Positions 8,911 to 17,818 of a stretch of DNA of 64,000 bases are shown here, in pieces. The stretch lies in NCBI GenBank assembly GCA_040220875.1, contig JAVJVX010000009.1, positions 186,001 to 250,000 of the forward strand. Reading direction: 5' to 3'. A program made the position numbers and the translations under genes. Under the pieces are notes generated by a model. It had not been told where the DNA came from, ran no database searches, and saw nothing but the letters and a program-made list of their open reading frames with translations. This DNA is from Alphaproteobacteria bacterium. GTDB lineage: Bacteria > Pseudomonadota > Alphaproteobacteria > JAVJVX01. Each line of letters opens with the position of its first letter. The stretch's first letter is position 1.

Positions 8911-9966
8911 ATGACCGATCCTTTCGTGATCGACGGCGTCACTCACCCCTACAATTTTCATCCGGGCAATCTTCGCGGCCGGTTTGGCCGGATGTTCGCA
9001 GATGTGATGTACAGTTTCTATCCGGCCGTCAATCCGCCCGATATCGCTGTCAGCCGGGAACAGTGGCACCGCGACTGGGACCCCGAGGAGTTCATCGAGA
9101 CGATGCTTCTCGAAAGCGAGACAGACATGGTGTGCACTCATTCCCTGCCGATCTTCGATGCCTTCGAGGACGGCCTTGCGCGCGCCGAAAAGGGCGCCTA
9201 TCTCAAAAAAGCCTATCCGGACCGGGTCCTCTGGTATGCGCGGATGGATATGTTCGATGTCGAGAAGTCGCTTGATGAGCTGCACGCACAGCTCGACGCC
9301 GGGGCGGACGGAATCAAGATGTACCCCGCGCGCTACGTCGACGGCCATACCCGTTACTGGCGCATGGACGATGAAAAACTGGCCTTCCCCATTTTCGAAC
9401 TGGCGGAAAAACGGGGCATTCGCAATATTGCGATCCACAAGGCTCTGCCGCTTGGTCCCGTTTCGCACGAATCCATGGGCGTGGGCGATATTTCGGATGC
9501 GGCCGAGTGTTTTCCCGACCTCAACTTCCAGATCGTTCACGCCGGATTTCTGTTTGTCGATGAAACGAAATTCCTGCTCCTGAACAACGATAACGTTTAC
9601 GCCACAATGGAAGCTTCCTTTCTCGCCTGCATGCTGAACCCGCCGGAATTCGCCCGGCTTCTGAGCGAGTTCATGGCTTACGGAGGCACGGAAAAAATTA
9701 TCTATGCTTCTGCCGCCGTGAACCCACACCCCCAGCTTGTTCTTGAGGCCTTCCGCCGTTTCGAAATGCCGCCCGAATCGCCATTCCAGTTGACGGACGA
9801 GATACGGGCGAAAATCCTGGGCGGGACGCTTGCCCGCTTGCATGGAATAGATATCGGGGCACAACGACGAAAAATCGCGAATGACCGTTTTTCTGAGGCG
9901 CGCCTCCAGAATGGCCTGCGGGCGCCCTGGTCCGCCGTCCACAACGAGTCTGCCCGCGTCCGATGA
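8911..9966 (+). CDS. Amidohydrolase 2 family protein
   Basis: A 351-residue second amidohydrolase-2 protein. Visible features are the N-terminal VIDGVTHPYNFH (a degenerate metal motif), the ADGIKMYPARY segment, the NIAIHKALP strand with a candidate metal histidine, and FQIVHAGF. The usual late FGSD motif is replaced by IIYASAAVN, so the metal site differs from hydrolytic members. It lies 41 bases after the acetoacetate-decarboxylase-like gene and overlaps the next gene by four bases (ATGA). It and the 7048-7956 protein are different branches of the same family. Reaction unknown; ring hydrolysis or decarboxylation is the family expectation. Confidence 0.8.
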   Translation: MTDPFVIDGVTHPYNFHPGNLRGRFGRMFADVMYSFYPAVNPPDIAVSREQWHRDWDPEEFIETMLLESETDMVCTHSLPIFDAFEDGLARAEKGAYLKKAYPDRVLWYARMDMFDVEKSLDELHAQLDAGADGIKMYPARYVDGHTRYWRMDDEKLAFPIFELAEKRGIRNIAIHKALPLGPVSHESMGVGDISDAAECFPDLNFQIVHAGFLFVDETKFLLLNNDNVYATMEASFLACMLNPPEFARLLSEFMAYGGTEKIIYASAAVNPHPQLVLEAFRRFEMPPESPFQLTDEIRAKILGGTLARLHGIDIGAQRRKIANDRFSEARLQNGLRAPWSAVHNESARVR

Positions 9967-10325
9967 CGAGCCGAGCGGCGATCTGGGATACCCTAGGTGG
10001 CGTAGCCGACCCCTGCATGGCGGCGGTCGGCCTGGATCTTTCCGTCGTTGACCTCGGTCTGATTTACGACGTGGACCTGGACGACGGACATGTGTCCGTC
10101 ACCATGACCTTTACGGAGATAGGGTGCCAGTTCACACATGTCGTGGTGAGCGGCATTTACGATGCCATAGAAGCCCTCCCCGGCGTCGCCTCCGTGAAAG
10201 TGGTTCCATGCTGGGAACCGCTCTGGACCGAAGCGCGGCTTACGGAGAAAGCCGCCTCTGCCCTGGCCCTTAGCGGCGTGGCGCTGCACAGGCTCAAGCG
10301 GCATGAGCATAGCCTGAAGAATTAA
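9963..10325 (+). CDS. MIP18/PaaD-like (DUF59) protein
   Basis: A 120-residue member of the MIP18/DUF59 family, with VVDLGLIYDVDLDDGHVSV and the family's conserved cysteine in FTEIGCQF, followed by ALPGVASVKV and a WEPLWT segment. Relatives (SufT, PaaD, MIP18) help deliver Fe-S or iron centres to target enzymes; PaaD serves the phenylacetyl-CoA epoxidase. It overlaps the amidohydrolase by ATGA, so the two are translated together. No multi-component oxygenase is in this unit, so its client is either the amidohydrolase or a protein encoded elsewhere. Confidence 0.82.
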   Translation: MTSRAAIWDTLGGVADPCMAAVGLDLSVVDLGLIYDVDLDDGHVSVTMTFTEIGCQFTHVVVSGIYDAIEALPGVASVKVVPCWEPLWTEARLTEKAASALALSGVALHRLKRHEHSLKN

Positions 10326-10353
10326 GCCGAATACCTGGACCCTTGGAGGCGCA

Positions 10354-11394
10354 ATGAAAGCGATCGTGATCCACGAGCATGGCGGCGTTGATAAGCTGCG
10401 GTATGAAGACGTTCCCTCGCCCGAGCCCGGACCCGGCGATGTCGTGATCCAGGTCCACGCGGCCGGCCTTAATCATTTTGACCATGACGTCCGCGAGGGA
10501 CTGTCCGGGATCGATCATCCAAAGCCCCACATCATGGGACTTGAGGCCGCAGGAACCGTGGCCGCGATCGGCACCGCCGTCACGGGCTTCAAAACAGGTG
10601 ATCGGGTCGCCCCCGTATTCGCCCTGAGCGCAGGGCGCTGCAACCTGCCGGTCTGCAATTGCGAAAAGGGCTTGGACAACCTCTGCCCCGTCGGCGGAAT
10701 TCTTGGCGTGACCCATCCCGGGTGCTACGCCGAATACGTCAAGGTGGCCGCCCATAACGTGCTGCACCTTCCCGAGGGACTCGATTTCGAGGAAGCTGCC
10801 TCGGTCCAGGTCACCATGGCCACGGCATGGCACATGATGGTGACGCAGCTCCGTCTTATTCCCGGGGAAACCGTCCTCGTGAATGCCGCCGGCAGCGGCA
10901 TTGGATCTTCCGCGATCCAGATTGGGAAATTGCTCGGAGCCACCGTCATCACTACCGCCGGGCAGGACGAGAAACTGCGCCAAGCGAAAGAGTTGGGCGC
11001 CGATTTCACAATCAACTACACGGAAAAGAACATCTCGGCCGAGGTCATGGATATCACCCGGGGACGAGGCGTTGACGCCGTCGTGGAAAGTGTCGGCGGA
11101 ACGGCCTTGCAACAGAGCCTCGATGCCCTTGCCTGGGGCGGCCGGCTTGCCACCTGCGGTGCTCATGCGGGCGAGACCGTGCCGATCAATATTATTGAAT
11201 TCTTCCGTAAGGAAATTTCAATGACGGGCACCCATGGCGCCACCAAGGGCCAGATTGCCGAAGTCTTCCGGCTCGTGACGGCCAAGAAGCTTCGTCCCAT
11301 CATCCATAGCCGCTTCGCCCTTGCCGATGCGGCTAAGGCGCATGAGTTGGCAGATTCCCGAAATTTCTTCGGGAAGATTCTGCTCTGTCCCTGA
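10354..11394 (+). CDS. Zinc-type medium-chain alcohol dehydrogenase
   Basis: A 346-residue MDR-superfamily oxidoreductase. The N-terminal half has the GroES-like catalytic domain with GLEAAGTVAAIG, and a cysteine cluster CNLPVCNCEKGLDNLC that matches the structural-zinc loop of zinc alcohol dehydrogenases. The Rossmann half shows VNAAGSGIGSSAIQIGKLLGA. It should oxidise an alcohol or reduce an enone or aldehyde with NAD(P). A GGAGG site lies five bases before the ATG. It is the last gene of the plus-strand catabolic unit and faces the aminotransferase gene tail-to-tail. Confidence 0.87.
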   Translation: MKAIVIHEHGGVDKLRYEDVPSPEPGPGDVVIQVHAAGLNHFDHDVREGLSGIDHPKPHIMGLEAAGTVAAIGTAVTGFKTGDRVAPVFALSAGRCNLPVCNCEKGLDNLCPVGGILGVTHPGCYAEYVKVAAHNVLHLPEGLDFEEAASVQVTMATAWHMMVTQLRLIPGETVLVNAAGSGIGSSAIQIGKLLGATVITTAGQDEKLRQAKELGADFTINYTEKNISAEVMDITRGRGVDAVVESVGGTALQQSLDALAWGGRLATCGAHAGETVPINIIEFFRKEISMTGTHGATKGQIAEVFRLVTAKKLRPIIHSRFALADAAKAHELADSRNFFGKILLCP

Positions 11395-11416
11395 GCTCTC
11401 CACGCGAAGGCCGGTG

Positions 11417-12295
11417 TCAGATGTCGGTCGAATATTCGCCCGCTTCCCGCATCCGGAAATAGGCATCCTGAAGCCGCGTCGTCACCGGCCCCGGCGCCTG
11501 GCTGATTTTCCGCCCCATGATCTCGCGCACGGCAAGGGCGCCTCCCGCGGTGCTGGTGGTGAAGACTTCATCGGCATTGTAAAGATCGAAAGGGGTAAAG
11601 TTGAGCTGGCGCACCGGCACGCCCTCGCGTTCTGCAAGTTCGATGAACGTGGCCCGGGTGATGCCCGGCAGAATTTCCTCGCCGGGCGTGATCAGAGCGC
11701 CGTTCTTGACCAGGAAGAGATTAGAGGCAGGCCCCTCGAGAACGTATCCGGCGCGGCTGAGCCAGATCACGTCGTCATAGCCGGCTTCCAGGGCATCCAG
11801 GCGGGCAAGCTGGAAATGCAATCGGTCGAGCGACTTGAAGGCGGGATCGAGAGTGTCGGGACTCATCCCCCTCAAATGGGTGATATACAGCCGAATGCCG
11901 TTCTTCCGGGTTTCCTCATCCGCAAGAAAGATGTACGGCACCGCCCAGACCACAATAGTCGGAATGAAGTCTCTCGGATCAGCCAGAACTTCTTTCGGCA
12001 CACCCCGGGTCACGATGAACCGGATGCTGGCATCCTGGAGATCATTGCGGCGGCAGACCTCGAGGATGATATCGCGCCAGTCATCCTTCGTCAGCGAGAC
12101 ATTCAGACGCGCGGCCTGCAAGGATCGGAAAAAGCGCTCGATATGCTCGTCCATCTTGAAAATCCGGCCCTTCCAGGCCGAGACCACGTCGAACACGCCG
12201 TCGCCCAGCAGGAATCCCTGATCGAAGACGGAGAGTCCGGCTTCGCTGGCCCGGCTGTAAGTTCCGTTAACGTAAACAATCGGATCGAATGACAC
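11417..12295 (-). CDS. Class IV PLP aminotransferase (BCAT/D-amino acid aminotransferase type)
   Basis: A 292-residue fold-type IV PLP enzyme. The catalytic lysine is Lys154 in AFKSLDRLH, the cofactor glutamate is in VLEGPASNLF (Glu187), and the phosphate-binding glycine is in ILPGITR. The GTG at 12295 is chosen because GGGGGG lies just upstream and because longer starts run into the SDR gene. Branched-chain, D-amino acid or (R)-amine transaminase activity cannot be told apart by eye. Within this island, amino-group transfer from or to a catabolic intermediate is plausible. Confidence 0.85.
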   Translation of the reverse strand: MSFDPIVYVNGTYSRASEAGLSVFDQGFLLGDGVFDVVSAWKGRIFKMDEHIERFFRSLQAARLNVSLTKDDWRDIILEVCRRNDLQDASIRFIVTRGVPKEVLADPRDFIPTIVVWAVPYIFLADEETRKNGIRLYITHLRGMSPDTLDPAFKSLDRLHFQLARLDALEAGYDDVIWLSRAGYVLEGPASNLFLVKNGALITPGEEILPGITRATFIELAEREGVPVRQLNFTPFDLYNADEVFTTSTAGGALAVREIMGRKISQAPGPVTTRLQDAYFRMREAGEYSTDI

Positions 12296-12309
12296 CGCAA
12301 CCCCCCAAG

Positions 12310-13083
12310 TTACCCGAGATCTCCCAACGTGATGCCGCCATCGACGACAACTGTCTGCCCAGTCACATAGCTTGACTCGTCCGAGCAAAGCATCAGCGCG
12401 ACCTGGGCGATTTCTTCCGGTCTTCCGACCCGCCGGAGGGGAATGATCTCGTGGATCTTCGCCAGACCTTCCTCCCCGATCGAGTTAACAGGATCGGCAC
12501 TCATCGCCGTCCGGATAATCCCCGGTGCAATCGCGTTCACCCGGATCCCAGCGGGCCCGAATTCGACCGCCAGCGCGCGGGTCAGGCCTTCCAGGGCCGC
12601 CTTCGAGGCACTATAGGGGGCATGATTTTTCCAGCCCCAGGGGCGGGCCGCAACCGAGGAGATCGAGATCACGTTGCCGCCGCCATTATCCACCATGCCC
12701 GGGGCGGCCGCGCGTATGAGCCGGACCGTCCCCCCAAAATTGACGCCCATGGTTTCTTCGATGTCTTCATCGGTTAAGTCCATGAAGGGTTTTGTCCGCG
12801 CGATCCCGGCGATACTGACGACGGCATCAATCGCACCAAACCGGTCTTCGACATCACCGACAAACTTGTTGACCTCATTCGTGCTGGCGACGTCGGTCAC
12901 GGCTCCGAGAACGTCCGCGCCCATCTTCCGAAGTTCCGTCACGGTCTTTTCAAGATCTTCCGGCACCCGGTCACATATGCCCAGCTTCGCCCCCTCCCTG
13001 GCAAACGCCAGGGCGGCCTGCCGTCCAATGCCGACCTGGCTGCCTGCCCCCGTGACGACGACAATCTTGTCCTGAAAACGCAT
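12310..13083 (-). CDS. Short-chain dehydrogenase/reductase
   Basis: A 257-residue classical SDR. It has the nucleotide motif TGAGSQVGIG, an acidic NAD-type region (DVAS), the catalytic serine in ISISSVA and the YxxxK motif in PYSASKAALEG (Tyr157, Lys161), ending with the family's YVTGQTVVVDGG. It oxidises or reduces a hydroxy/keto group. It lies 14 bases upstream of the aminotransferase start, so both are one unit. The substrate is unknown. Confidence 0.88.
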   Translation of the reverse strand: MRFQDKIVVVTGAGSQVGIGRQAALAFAREGAKLGICDRVPEDLEKTVTELRKMGADVLGAVTDVASTNEVNKFVGDVEDRFGAIDAVVSIAGIARTKPFMDLTDEDIEETMGVNFGGTVRLIRAAAPGMVDNGGGNVISISSVAARPWGWKNHAPYSASKAALEGLTRALAVEFGPAGIRVNAIAPGIIRTAMSADPVNSIGEEGLAKIHEIIPLRRVGRPEEIAQVALMLCSDESSYVTGQTVVVDGGITLGDLG

Positions 13084-13113
13084 GCTCGCTTTTCCTTTCC
13101 TGTGATTCCGGGC

Positions 13114-13935
13114 TTATCGGGGCGCGAGAAGAGTCACGCTTTGGGAATCGACCGCCTGATCCGCAAGTCTCCGGTGAAGGGCGGCTTCAGTCTCACATTC
13201 GCCAGCGGCCAGATAGCGCCCCTCGAACGGGACCTCGATCCGATCTTCAGCAAAGGGAAACGGGTCGAGAACATAGCCATCAGCCACCGGCGTCACGGTT
13301 ACGCTCACATCCTCCACCGCTGTCAAGGGCACGTGCTCGATCCGCATTGCTTTCCGGTTCGCGGCATGGGTCATATGGAAATACAGTGAGAACGTGTCAA
13401 AGAATTGCAGTTGCTTGTAGTTCTGCATTTTTTTATCGGTAGAAATCCACGCACGCACATCCGGATCGCTGGCAAGATCCTTTTCGAGGCGCGCCTGCCT
13501 GCCAACTTCGTGGTCCAGCATCGGAGCGATCCGCTTCTTCTGATCCTCCGAAAAATTTTCCATAAGCACCTTGTCCGACAAGCCATAGCGCCCGTTATAG
13601 AGCCCCCAACTGTGCATGGACGAGATAAGCCCGGCATAAGGATGATAGGCTTCGTTGAAATCGGGCGAAGCGCTGCTCGTCTTAAGGATATCGTCGAGCG
13701 GTGTTCTGGTCAGGTTATAGGGCAGGCCGGTTTCCCGATCGAGGCCGGGGGCGGCGTCGTAGGCGGCCCAGCCAGCGTCATGATGCGCGATAACGAACTC
13801 CATCTCGGCTTTCGGTGAAATCTTTTCGAATCGCTCATTGCCGAACACCTCGGCAAGCGCGCCCGCGAACCGGGTGTGTTGCGCCATCGTAATGAGGAAA
13901 TGCGGCTGGCCGTCCGGAGCGGATTGTACAATCAT
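13114..13935 (-). CDS. DUF3891 family protein
   Basis: A 273-residue protein matching DUF3891, with the early AQHTRFAGALAEVFG segment and the AHHDAGWAAYD motif, whose histidine/aspartate cluster looks like an HD-type metal site. Its biochemical role is not established; hydrolase activity is a guess from that cluster. The ATG at 13935 is preferred because GGAG lies six bases before it; an in-frame ATG at 13947 has no site of its own. It is 30 bases upstream of the SDR and so likely in the same unit. The 268 bases upstream, to the hydrolase stop, show no gene. Confidence 0.78.
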   Translation of the reverse strand: MIVQSAPDGQPHFLITMAQHTRFAGALAEVFGNERFEKISPKAEMEFVIAHHDAGWAAYDAAPGLDRETGLPYNLTRTPLDDILKTSSASPDFNEAYHPYAGLISSMHSWGLYNGRYGLSDKVLMENFSEDQKKRIAPMLDHEVGRQARLEKDLASDPDVRAWISTDKKMQNYKQLQFFDTFSLYFHMTHAANRKAMRIEHVPLTAVEDVSVTVTPVADGYVLDPFPFAEDRIEVPFEGRYLAAGECETEAALHRRLADQAVDSQSVTLLAPR

Positions 13936-14203
13936 CTCGTGCTCCATCGATGCTTGTTCGTTGAACGTTCACGTGTCCAAGCATGACTCGCCAGGCGCGG
14001 CAGGACAAGAGCGTGATGGGCCCAGGGGCCCGCAACAGGTGAGCGCGGGGGTATTGCCCTCGCCTCCCGGTCCCGGAAGGGGTTAATTTTCGTCCGGTTC
14101 AGTGATTCGCGTTGTCTGGCGACCCACGACCCGCGCGTCCTCGGCAATGGCCGTGCTTTGTGGCTTCATTGAGGGATCGGCCCTTCCCTGACCCGGCAGT
14201 CTT

Positions 14204-15034
14204 TTAATCTTCCGCCACGAAATCTCTGACCAGCCTGTTGAACCGGTTGCGCTGCTCGATCTGGGTCCAGTGACCACATTTTCCGAAAACATGAAGCTGG
14301 GAATCAGAAATAAGCTGATTCAAGCGAATCGAGTTCTGAACCGGTATCACCTGGTCGTCACGGCCATGCAGAATGAGAGTGCGATGTTTGAGCGCCGCAA
14401 CATCGTCTTCCGATTGCGCGAGCGCCTTGATCCAACGTTGCCGTGGTGCCGGAAACATGGACGCATATGCCTCCTGGATGCCCTCACGCATGGTAGCCTT
14501 ATAGCGGATTTCCGCGAGTTCGTCCGTCACGAGAGACCGGTCATAAGCCATGATATCCAGGATCTTCCGCATATAATCGATCGACGGCGTATACCCCCAG
14601 ACATCGTCCAGCCCCTTGGTCAGCTCAAATTCAAGGCCGGCCGCACCCATCAGGACGAGGCGACGAATTCTTTGCGGATGACGAACGCCGAGGGCCAGGG
14701 CCAACCCTCCGCCGAAGGAATTACCGACCACGTCCACCTGATCCAGACCGAGCGCGTCCATGAGGCCAATGGCGTGGGCAACCCAGTTTTCCATGGAATA
14801 GGTTACGTTCTCCGGCCGCTCCGTAAACCCGAAGCCCACCATATCGGGGGCAATCACACGAGCGTTCTCGGCCAACTCATTCATGTTGAGGCGCCAGTTC
14901 GCGAAAGCACTCACGCCAGGGCCCGAGCCGTGCAGCAGCAGAAGCGGCGCACCCGATCCGAGGTCATGGTAATTGGTCTCGATGCCGGCGGCCTGAATGA
15001 ATTTGCCGATTTCCGGATTATCGTTTTGAGCCAT
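14204..15034 (-). CDS. Meta-cleavage product hydrolase (alpha/beta hydrolase)
   Basis: A 276-residue alpha/beta hydrolase resembling 2-hydroxymuconate semialdehyde hydrolase (XylF/DmpD type). The nucleophile elbow is GNSFGGG (Ser106), the acid is Asp226 in HGRDDQVIP, the base is His255 in CGHWTQIE, and the oxyanion region is LHGSGPGVSAFANW. Such enzymes cut the C-C bond of the ring-cleavage product. It is the last gene of the minus-strand meta-cleavage set, 35 bases after the isomerase, with an AGGAACGAG site. Confidence 0.86.
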   Translation of the reverse strand: MAQNDNPEIGKFIQAAGIETNYHDLGSGAPLLLLHGSGPGVSAFANWRLNMNELAENARVIAPDMVGFGFTERPENVTYSMENWVAHAIGLMDALGLDQVDVVGNSFGGGLALALGVRHPQRIRRLVLMGAAGLEFELTKGLDDVWGYTPSIDYMRKILDIMAYDRSLVTDELAEIRYKATMREGIQEAYASMFPAPRQRWIKALAQSEDDVAALKHRTLILHGRDDQVIPVQNSIRLNQLISDSQLHVFGKCGHWTQIEQRNRFNRLVRDFVAED

Positions 15035-15069
15035 TCTTCTCGTTCCTCTGTTTTTTTTTGCCGTGGCCG

Positions 15070-15681
15070 TCAGGGAAGGGTGGATGCTTCCGGCCTGACC
15101 AGGCCCTTCTCACGGAAAATGTCTTCCAGATACTCCAGCCGGTCATTCCCCCAGAACACCTGGTCCTCGTACACGAAGGTCGGCACGCCGATCACATGAG
15201 AGGCCTGAGCCTCTTCCCAATTGGCATCAAGCTGTTTGAGACGCGCCTTATCGCTTGCTGCCGCGGCCAGCTCATCGCGGTCCAGCCCGATCTTTTCTCC
15301 AACCTTCAGCAACACGTCCAGATCGCCGATATTCTCACCCTCGGCCCACTCCGTCCACATCATCATAACGACGTACTGTCGCAGCAGGCCCTTCTCCTCC
15401 GCGAGGAGAGACCCCGCCCCGGCAGCGGTTGGGTCCGTGTCGATCGGCGGTGGATTGACCGGCAACCCCATCTTGCGGCCGATGCGTGCCACGTCCTGAC
15501 GAGTCCCGGGGATCTTGACCTTGGCCCGATCCGGCGCGGAGCGGCCCTGCCATCCGCCAAGGGGCCGCCATACCAAATTGGCCTGAAAATTATCAAAAAG
15601 CCGAAACATCCGTTTGGAGACGAGATAGCAATAGGGGCTTCGGAAATTGAAGAAAACGCGAACGTTCGCCTGTTCGGACAC
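15070..15681 (-). CDS. DsbA-fold 2-hydroxychromene-2-carboxylate isomerase-like protein
   Basis: A 203-residue kappa-class GST/DsbA-fold protein. The N-terminal FFNFRSPYCYL places a serine where thioredoxins have the first cysteine, as in NahD-type isomerases that use glutathione as cofactor. The C-terminal cis-proline segment is HVIGVPTFV. Family members isomerise hydroxychromene carboxylates made by ring-cleaving dioxygenases. It sits between the decarboxylase terminator and the hydrolase, so it may be a separate transcript with the hydrolase. Confidence 0.82.
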   Translation of the reverse strand: MSEQANVRVFFNFRSPYCYLVSKRMFRLFDNFQANLVWRPLGGWQGRSAPDRAKVKIPGTRQDVARIGRKMGLPVNPPPIDTDPTAAGAGSLLAEEKGLLRQYVVMMMWTEWAEGENIGDLDVLLKVGEKIGLDRDELAAAASDKARLKQLDANWEEAQASHVIGVPTFVYEDQVFWGNDRLEYLEDIFREKGLVRPEASTLP

Positions 15682-15819
15682 GGCCAGGGACCTCCAAATA
15701 CGTCATGCATTGGGCCCACCATAGCAAAGCCCGGTTAGACGGGCGACTGTTCCCTCCCGGGTAAATCCCGCCAGGGCCACACCAGAAACCCCAAGGTGAA
15801 AAAAATCCGGGACATAAGA

Positions 15820-15848
15820 AAATCCCCCAGGGATGGCCTGGGGGATTT
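15820..15848 (-). terminator. Rho-independent terminator after the 4-oxalocrotonate decarboxylase gene
   Basis: A perfect 12-base stem (AAATCCCCCAGG with CCTGGGGGATTT) around a five-base loop. On the minus strand it runs into TTTTCTT. It lies 71 bases after the stop of the decarboxylase gene and probably ends the upper meta-pathway transcript. Confidence 0.8.
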
Positions 15849-15919
15849 GGCGCCTCTGTCCTGCCGACGAGCTCTTACATTTCGACATACAAGCTCTCGA
15901 CGTCTGCTTCCCTATTCCG

Positions 15920-16708
15920 TTATCCGAAGTTGACGGAAATCGAGCCCAGCCCCTGATATCGGGCCACGATCGAATCGCCGGCACTCACGGAAACTGCAGC
16001 CGTCACGCCGCCTGTCATGATAAAGGTTCCCGCCGGTATTTCCTCTCCGCGATGTCCAAGCATATTGGCCAGCATCGCCACACTCATGGCCGGATGGCCG
16101 AGCACGGCTGCGCCGGCGCCCAACTCGACCACGCTGCCATTTTTCTCGACAACCACCCCCAAAGTCTTGAGATCGACGTCCCGCACGCTCTTGGAACGCC
16201 CGCCCGTAACAAATCTGGCAGACGACGTGTTGTCGGCAATTACACTCTTGAGATCGAATTTGAAGTCCCGATAGCGCGAGTCGATGATCTCGATCGCCGG
16301 CAGCACGAAATCTGTCGCCGCCAGCACCGACCCGATATGGCATCCCGGGCCTTTCAACGGCGCCTTGGTGACAAAGGCGATTTCAGCCTCGATCTTCGGG
16401 TGGATCAACTCCTTCGTATTGACCGTTCCCCCATCCGGAACGCTGAAATAATCGGCAAGAAATCCGTAGACCGGATCAGACACTCCCATCTGTGCCATTT
16501 TCGCCTGGGAGGTAAGCCCCATCTTGAGGCCGACAATCTTGTGTCCCCGCTTAATTTTCCTGTCCCGAATGGCGTACTGGATGGCGTAGGAATCCTCCCA
16601 ATCCATGTCCGGGTATTCGTCCGTGATCTTGGTCACGTCCTTTGCGTTCAGCTCCGCCTCTTCCAGCCGTTCAGCGAGGGCCCCAATTACTTTTGCCGAT
16701 AGCGCCAT
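15920..16708 (-). CDS. dmpH: 4-oxalocrotonate decarboxylase
   Basis: A 262-residue member of the hydratase/decarboxylase family. The pattern LKMGLTSQAKMAQMGV, DYFSVPDGG, HPKIEAEIAFVTKAPL, GPGCHIG and the ending RYQGLGSISV is that of DmpH/XylI decarboxylases rather than the hydratases. The metal ligands are Glu107, Glu109 and Glu140. It decarboxylates 2-oxohex-3-enedioate to 2-oxopent-4-enoate, with Mg or Mn. The hydratase partner with which it forms a complex is encoded at 18754-19542. The aldolase gene ends 46 bases upstream. Confidence 0.9.
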   Translation of the reverse strand: MALSAKVIGALAERLEEAELNAKDVTKITDEYPDMDWEDSYAIQYAIRDRKIKRGHKIVGLKMGLTSQAKMAQMGVSDPVYGFLADYFSVPDGGTVNTKELIHPKIEAEIAFVTKAPLKGPGCHIGSVLAATDFVLPAIEIIDSRYRDFKFDLKSVIADNTSSARFVTGGRSKSVRDVDLKTLGVVVEKNGSVVELGAGAAVLGHPAMSVAMLANMLGHRGEEIPAGTFIMTGGVTAAVSVSAGDSIVARYQGLGSISVNFG

Positions 16709-16754
16709 ATTTTGAATTTTCCCTGTTTTTTCGAATCCGGGGAGGGCTCGGCCC

Positions 16755-17807
16755 TCAGGCCGCCGCCTCGCGTGTGCGTTTCATTTCGAGTGCGAGATCC
16801 TCGATCATGTCTTCCTGACCGCCCACCGTCCCCCGACGGCCCAGTTCGACAAGAATATCGCGCGCTGGAATGCCATGCTTCTTTTCGGCCCGTCTTGCGT
16901 GCAGAAGGAAGGATGAGTAGACGCCTGCATACCCCAGCACCAGGGAATCCCGGTCAACGCGGATAGGCTGATCCATCAGGGGAATTATAAGCTCTTCAGC
17001 AACATCCATGAGCTTGTAGACATCGATCCCCTTGTTGTTTCCCATGACCGCGGTGTCCGCTCCCATGCGTTCGAGCACCGCCGCAAGGACTTCCAGAGGC
17101 GTATTACCGGCCCCCGCGCCCAGTCCGGCGGCCGACCCGTCGATCCTGTTCGCACCGGCATCTATGGCGGTCAGCGAATTTGCCACCCCCATGCCAAGGT
17201 TGTGATGCGCGTGAAAGCCGAGCTCAGTGTCGGGGTTCAATTCACGCCGCAGCAGTGAAATACGTGCCGTCACATCGTCTGGCAGCATGGTTCCTGCCGA
17301 GTCCGTGCAGTAGATGCAGTTGGCCCCGTAGGATTCCATGAGTTTTGCCTGTTCAAGGATTTCCTCGGGCCCGATCATGTGGGCCATCATGAGAAATCCG
17401 ACCGTATCCAGGCCAAGCTCGCGGGACAGGCCGATATGCTGCTCGGAGACGTCGGCTTCGGTACAATGGGTCGCCACACGAATCGTGTGGACGCCGCAAT
17501 CGCGTGCCATCCTCAAATGGTCGACGGTCCCGATCCCCGGTAACAACAATGCGGAGACTTTGGCCTGCTTCATCTCGGGAATGACGGCGCGAAGGTATTC
17601 CTCGTCCGTGTAAGCACCGAATCCGTAATTCACCGACGAGCCACCCAGGCCGTCGCCGTGCGTCACCTCGATCAAGGGAACGCCGGCTTCGTCGAGGCCC
17701 TTGGCGATCGCCTTCATCTGCTCCAACGAGATCTGATGAGCCTTGGCGTGCATCCCATCGCGAAGACACATATCGTGGAGCGTGACCTTTTTTCCCTTGA
17801 GATCCAT
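16755..17807 (-). CDS. dmpG: 4-hydroxy-2-oxovalerate aldolase
   Basis: A 350-residue aldolase that splits 4-hydroxy-2-oxopentanoate into pyruvate and acetaldehyde. It has the N-terminal [11 protein letters not shown] motif (Arg16, Asp17, His20), the metal histidines in [11 protein letters not shown] (His199, His201) and [18 protein letters not shown]. DmpG-type enzymes channel acetaldehyde to the acylating dehydrogenase, whose gene is immediately upstream (11-base gap). This is standard final-step meta-cleavage chemistry. Confidence 0.95.
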   Translation of the reverse strand: MDLKGKKVTLHDMCLRDGMHAKAHQISLEQMKAIAKGLDEAGVPLIEVTHGDGLGGSSVNYGFGAYTDEEYLRAVIPEMKQAKVSALLLPGIGTVDHLRMARDCGVHTIRVATHCTEADVSEQHIGLSRELGLDTVGFLMMAHMIGPEEILEQAKLMESYGANCIYCTDSAGTMLPDDVTARISLLRRELNPDTELGFHAHHNLGMGVANSLTAIDAGANRIDGSAAGLGAGAGNTPLEVLAAVLERMGADTAVMGNNKGIDVYKLMDVAEELIIPLMDQPIRVDRDSLVLGYAGVYSSFLLHARRAEKKHGIPARDILVELGRRGTVGGQEDMIEDLALEMKRTREAAA

Positions 17808-17818
17808 GAGGCGCCTCC

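Noticed and set aside
8422-9942. A 506-codon minus-strand frame opposite the ADC-like and amidohydrolase genes
   Set aside because: It crosses two clear genes and their spacer, with no start signal or recognisable domain.
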